DNA of 20,163 bases from Amoebophrya sp. AT5.2 (lineage: Eukaryota; Sar; Dinophyceae; Syndiniales; Amoebophryaceae), in assembly GCA_005223375.1 (NCBI GenBank), contig RXOD01004588.1, forward strand, positions 1-20,163. Direction: 5' to 3'. Below, one piece after another: positions 19,378 through 20,163 of this stretch; the first letter of the stretch is position 1, and the number at the start of each line of letters is the position of its first letter. The notes beneath the pieces were generated by a model. The model ran no database searches and was not told the DNA's origin. It saw nothing but the letters and a program-made list of their open reading frames with translations. The translations under genes were made by a program, and so were the position numbers.

Positions 19378-19923
19378 CTGTCAGCGAAGGTGTGTAGTGA
19401 CGAACTAGACAGTGACAGTGTCAGCGGTGTCACTGCTATGTATAATAATAGCAAATGACTATAGAACGACGAGGGCACACAGATACGATCCTGACAAGCC
19501 GCAAGCGAGCACCTCCATTTCATTCCGTGGCTGGGTTTCAAATGTGGCAAAACCTCGAGAGCCGAGACAAACTCTCGCGGAACGTTCATTCGGTGCTCGA
19601 CCGCTGCGCACAGCTGCGGAGAGCTTCTCAGAGATTAGCGTGAAGCTAGTAGAGGAAAGGTGTTTGAAGCTAGGTGCGGGCTCCAGATCGGCCACAAGCG
19701 CGTCTGGGGCGGCAAATAGCTAATGTAGAGAAACAGTTTCGGTAGAGAGGTAAGCAGGCAGAGGCGGGTCGGTCACCCGCGAGCAAGTAACGACCAGCGG
19801 CCTCGCCGCTGGAGGAATAGATCTTCAAAATAGATAGAAATGAAGAAGAGCGCCGCGGCTGCGGGCTCAACTTCGCTCCCTCGTGGCAGTCCATGTAGAG
19901 GACGAGGACCGGCGAAGCTGGGC

Positions 19924-19942
19924 CTCAATCAGCGCGATTGAG
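19924..19942. repeat. Short hairpin
   Basis: CTCAATC and GATTGAG form a perfect 7-bp stem around AGCGC. Its role is unknown; it may be chance. Confidence 0.5.
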
Positions 19943-20054
19943 CCTTGAGGGTAAGGCCTAGTAGCGGCCAGGACAGGGACCGTATGAGAAGTCCAACCCT
20001 CATTCACATACGAAAAGTGAAAACCTCTTCTTGCTACGCAGATCTCTGCTCCGT

Positions 20055-20074
20055 GCCTCCAGTCAATTGGAGGC
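20055..20074. repeat. Short hairpin
   Basis: GCCTCCA and TGGAGGC form a perfect 7-bp stem around a 6-nt loop. It lies in the unresolved upstream region of the vWA gene. Confidence 0.5.
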
Positions 20075-20163
20075 GGGAACTTTGTGTTCTGCGAGGGCAA
20101 CTCGGTGAGGGACTCGTCTCATACGCGTGCACGCTCCGGCACGCGAAATGCTACCGCGGGCGC

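Larger units (their letters stand above)
19378..20163. other. Region upstream of the vWA core, 5' exons unresolved
   Basis: The vWA domain must be preceded by coding sequence or a start here, since 19377 follows an acceptor (CGCTGACAG|GAC). A minus-strand frame from ATG 19589 (MNVPREFVSALEVLPHLKPS, to CAG at 19491) fits in phase if the intron is 19490-19378 with a GA donor. Other minus frames (for example KFPPPIDWRHGAEICVARRG at about 20078-20020) are open but unrecognised. Two short hairpins lie near 19924 and 20055. Confidence 0.4.

Noticed and set aside
1..20163. CRISPR arrays, bacterial operons, tRNA or rRNA genes
   Set aside because: No spaced direct repeats, Shine-Dalgarno-led cistrons or RNA gene signatures were found; the split genes are clearly eukaryotic.

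Overview
The window is nuclear DNA of a eukaryote, most likely an alveolate in the dinoflagellate/syndinian sphere. Coding exons are interrupted by spliceosomal introns, mostly GT-AG and often followed by G. One protein carries the CPW-WPC cysteine domain, which is known from apicomplexans and their relatives. At least one intron fits only a GA-AG model, a donor class known from dinoflagellates. All six recognisable genes lie on the minus strand, as in tandem unidirectional arrays. The lineage call is an inference; no rRNA, tRNA or spliced-leader sequence was recognised that would fix it.

Layout from left to right, all minus strand unless stated: (1) 1-771, a MORN-repeat protein, two exons seen, C-terminus off the left edge. 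(2) 1473-9768, a very large FIG4-type SAC-domain phosphoinositide phosphatase. The SAC core is split by one GA-AG intron whose ends form an inverted repeat, and about 1,800 residues of low-complexity extension contain a four-Cys-pair zinc-binding-like patch. (3) 10739-11713, a protein with one CPW-WPC domain. (4) 12286-13143, a complete two-exon VPS28 (ESCRT-I subunit). (5) 13752-14106 on the plus strand, a tentative two-exon gene end of unknown function. (6) 14390-16295, a three-exon phosphoglycolate-phosphatase-like HAD enzyme. (7) 17373-19377 or further right, a vWA-domain protein of the alpha-kinase (VWKA) type in at least three exons.

The genes do not form a pathway. FIG4 and VPS28 both act in endosome/lysosome membrane traffic, PGP is metabolite repair or photorespiration, and the CPW-WPC protein is presumably secreted. 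Being neighbours in a eukaryote carries little functional weight.

The most interesting signals are structural. An almost perfect 38-bp-arm hairpin sits inside the FIG4 exon that encodes the catalytic CX5R loop, apparently a template-switch inverted duplication kept in frame. Two introns (FIG4 intron 1, PGP intron 1) have inverted-repeat termini coinciding with their splice sites, as expected of transposon-like introner elements. A roughly 740-bp inverted-repeat-bounded block sits inside the second vWA intron.
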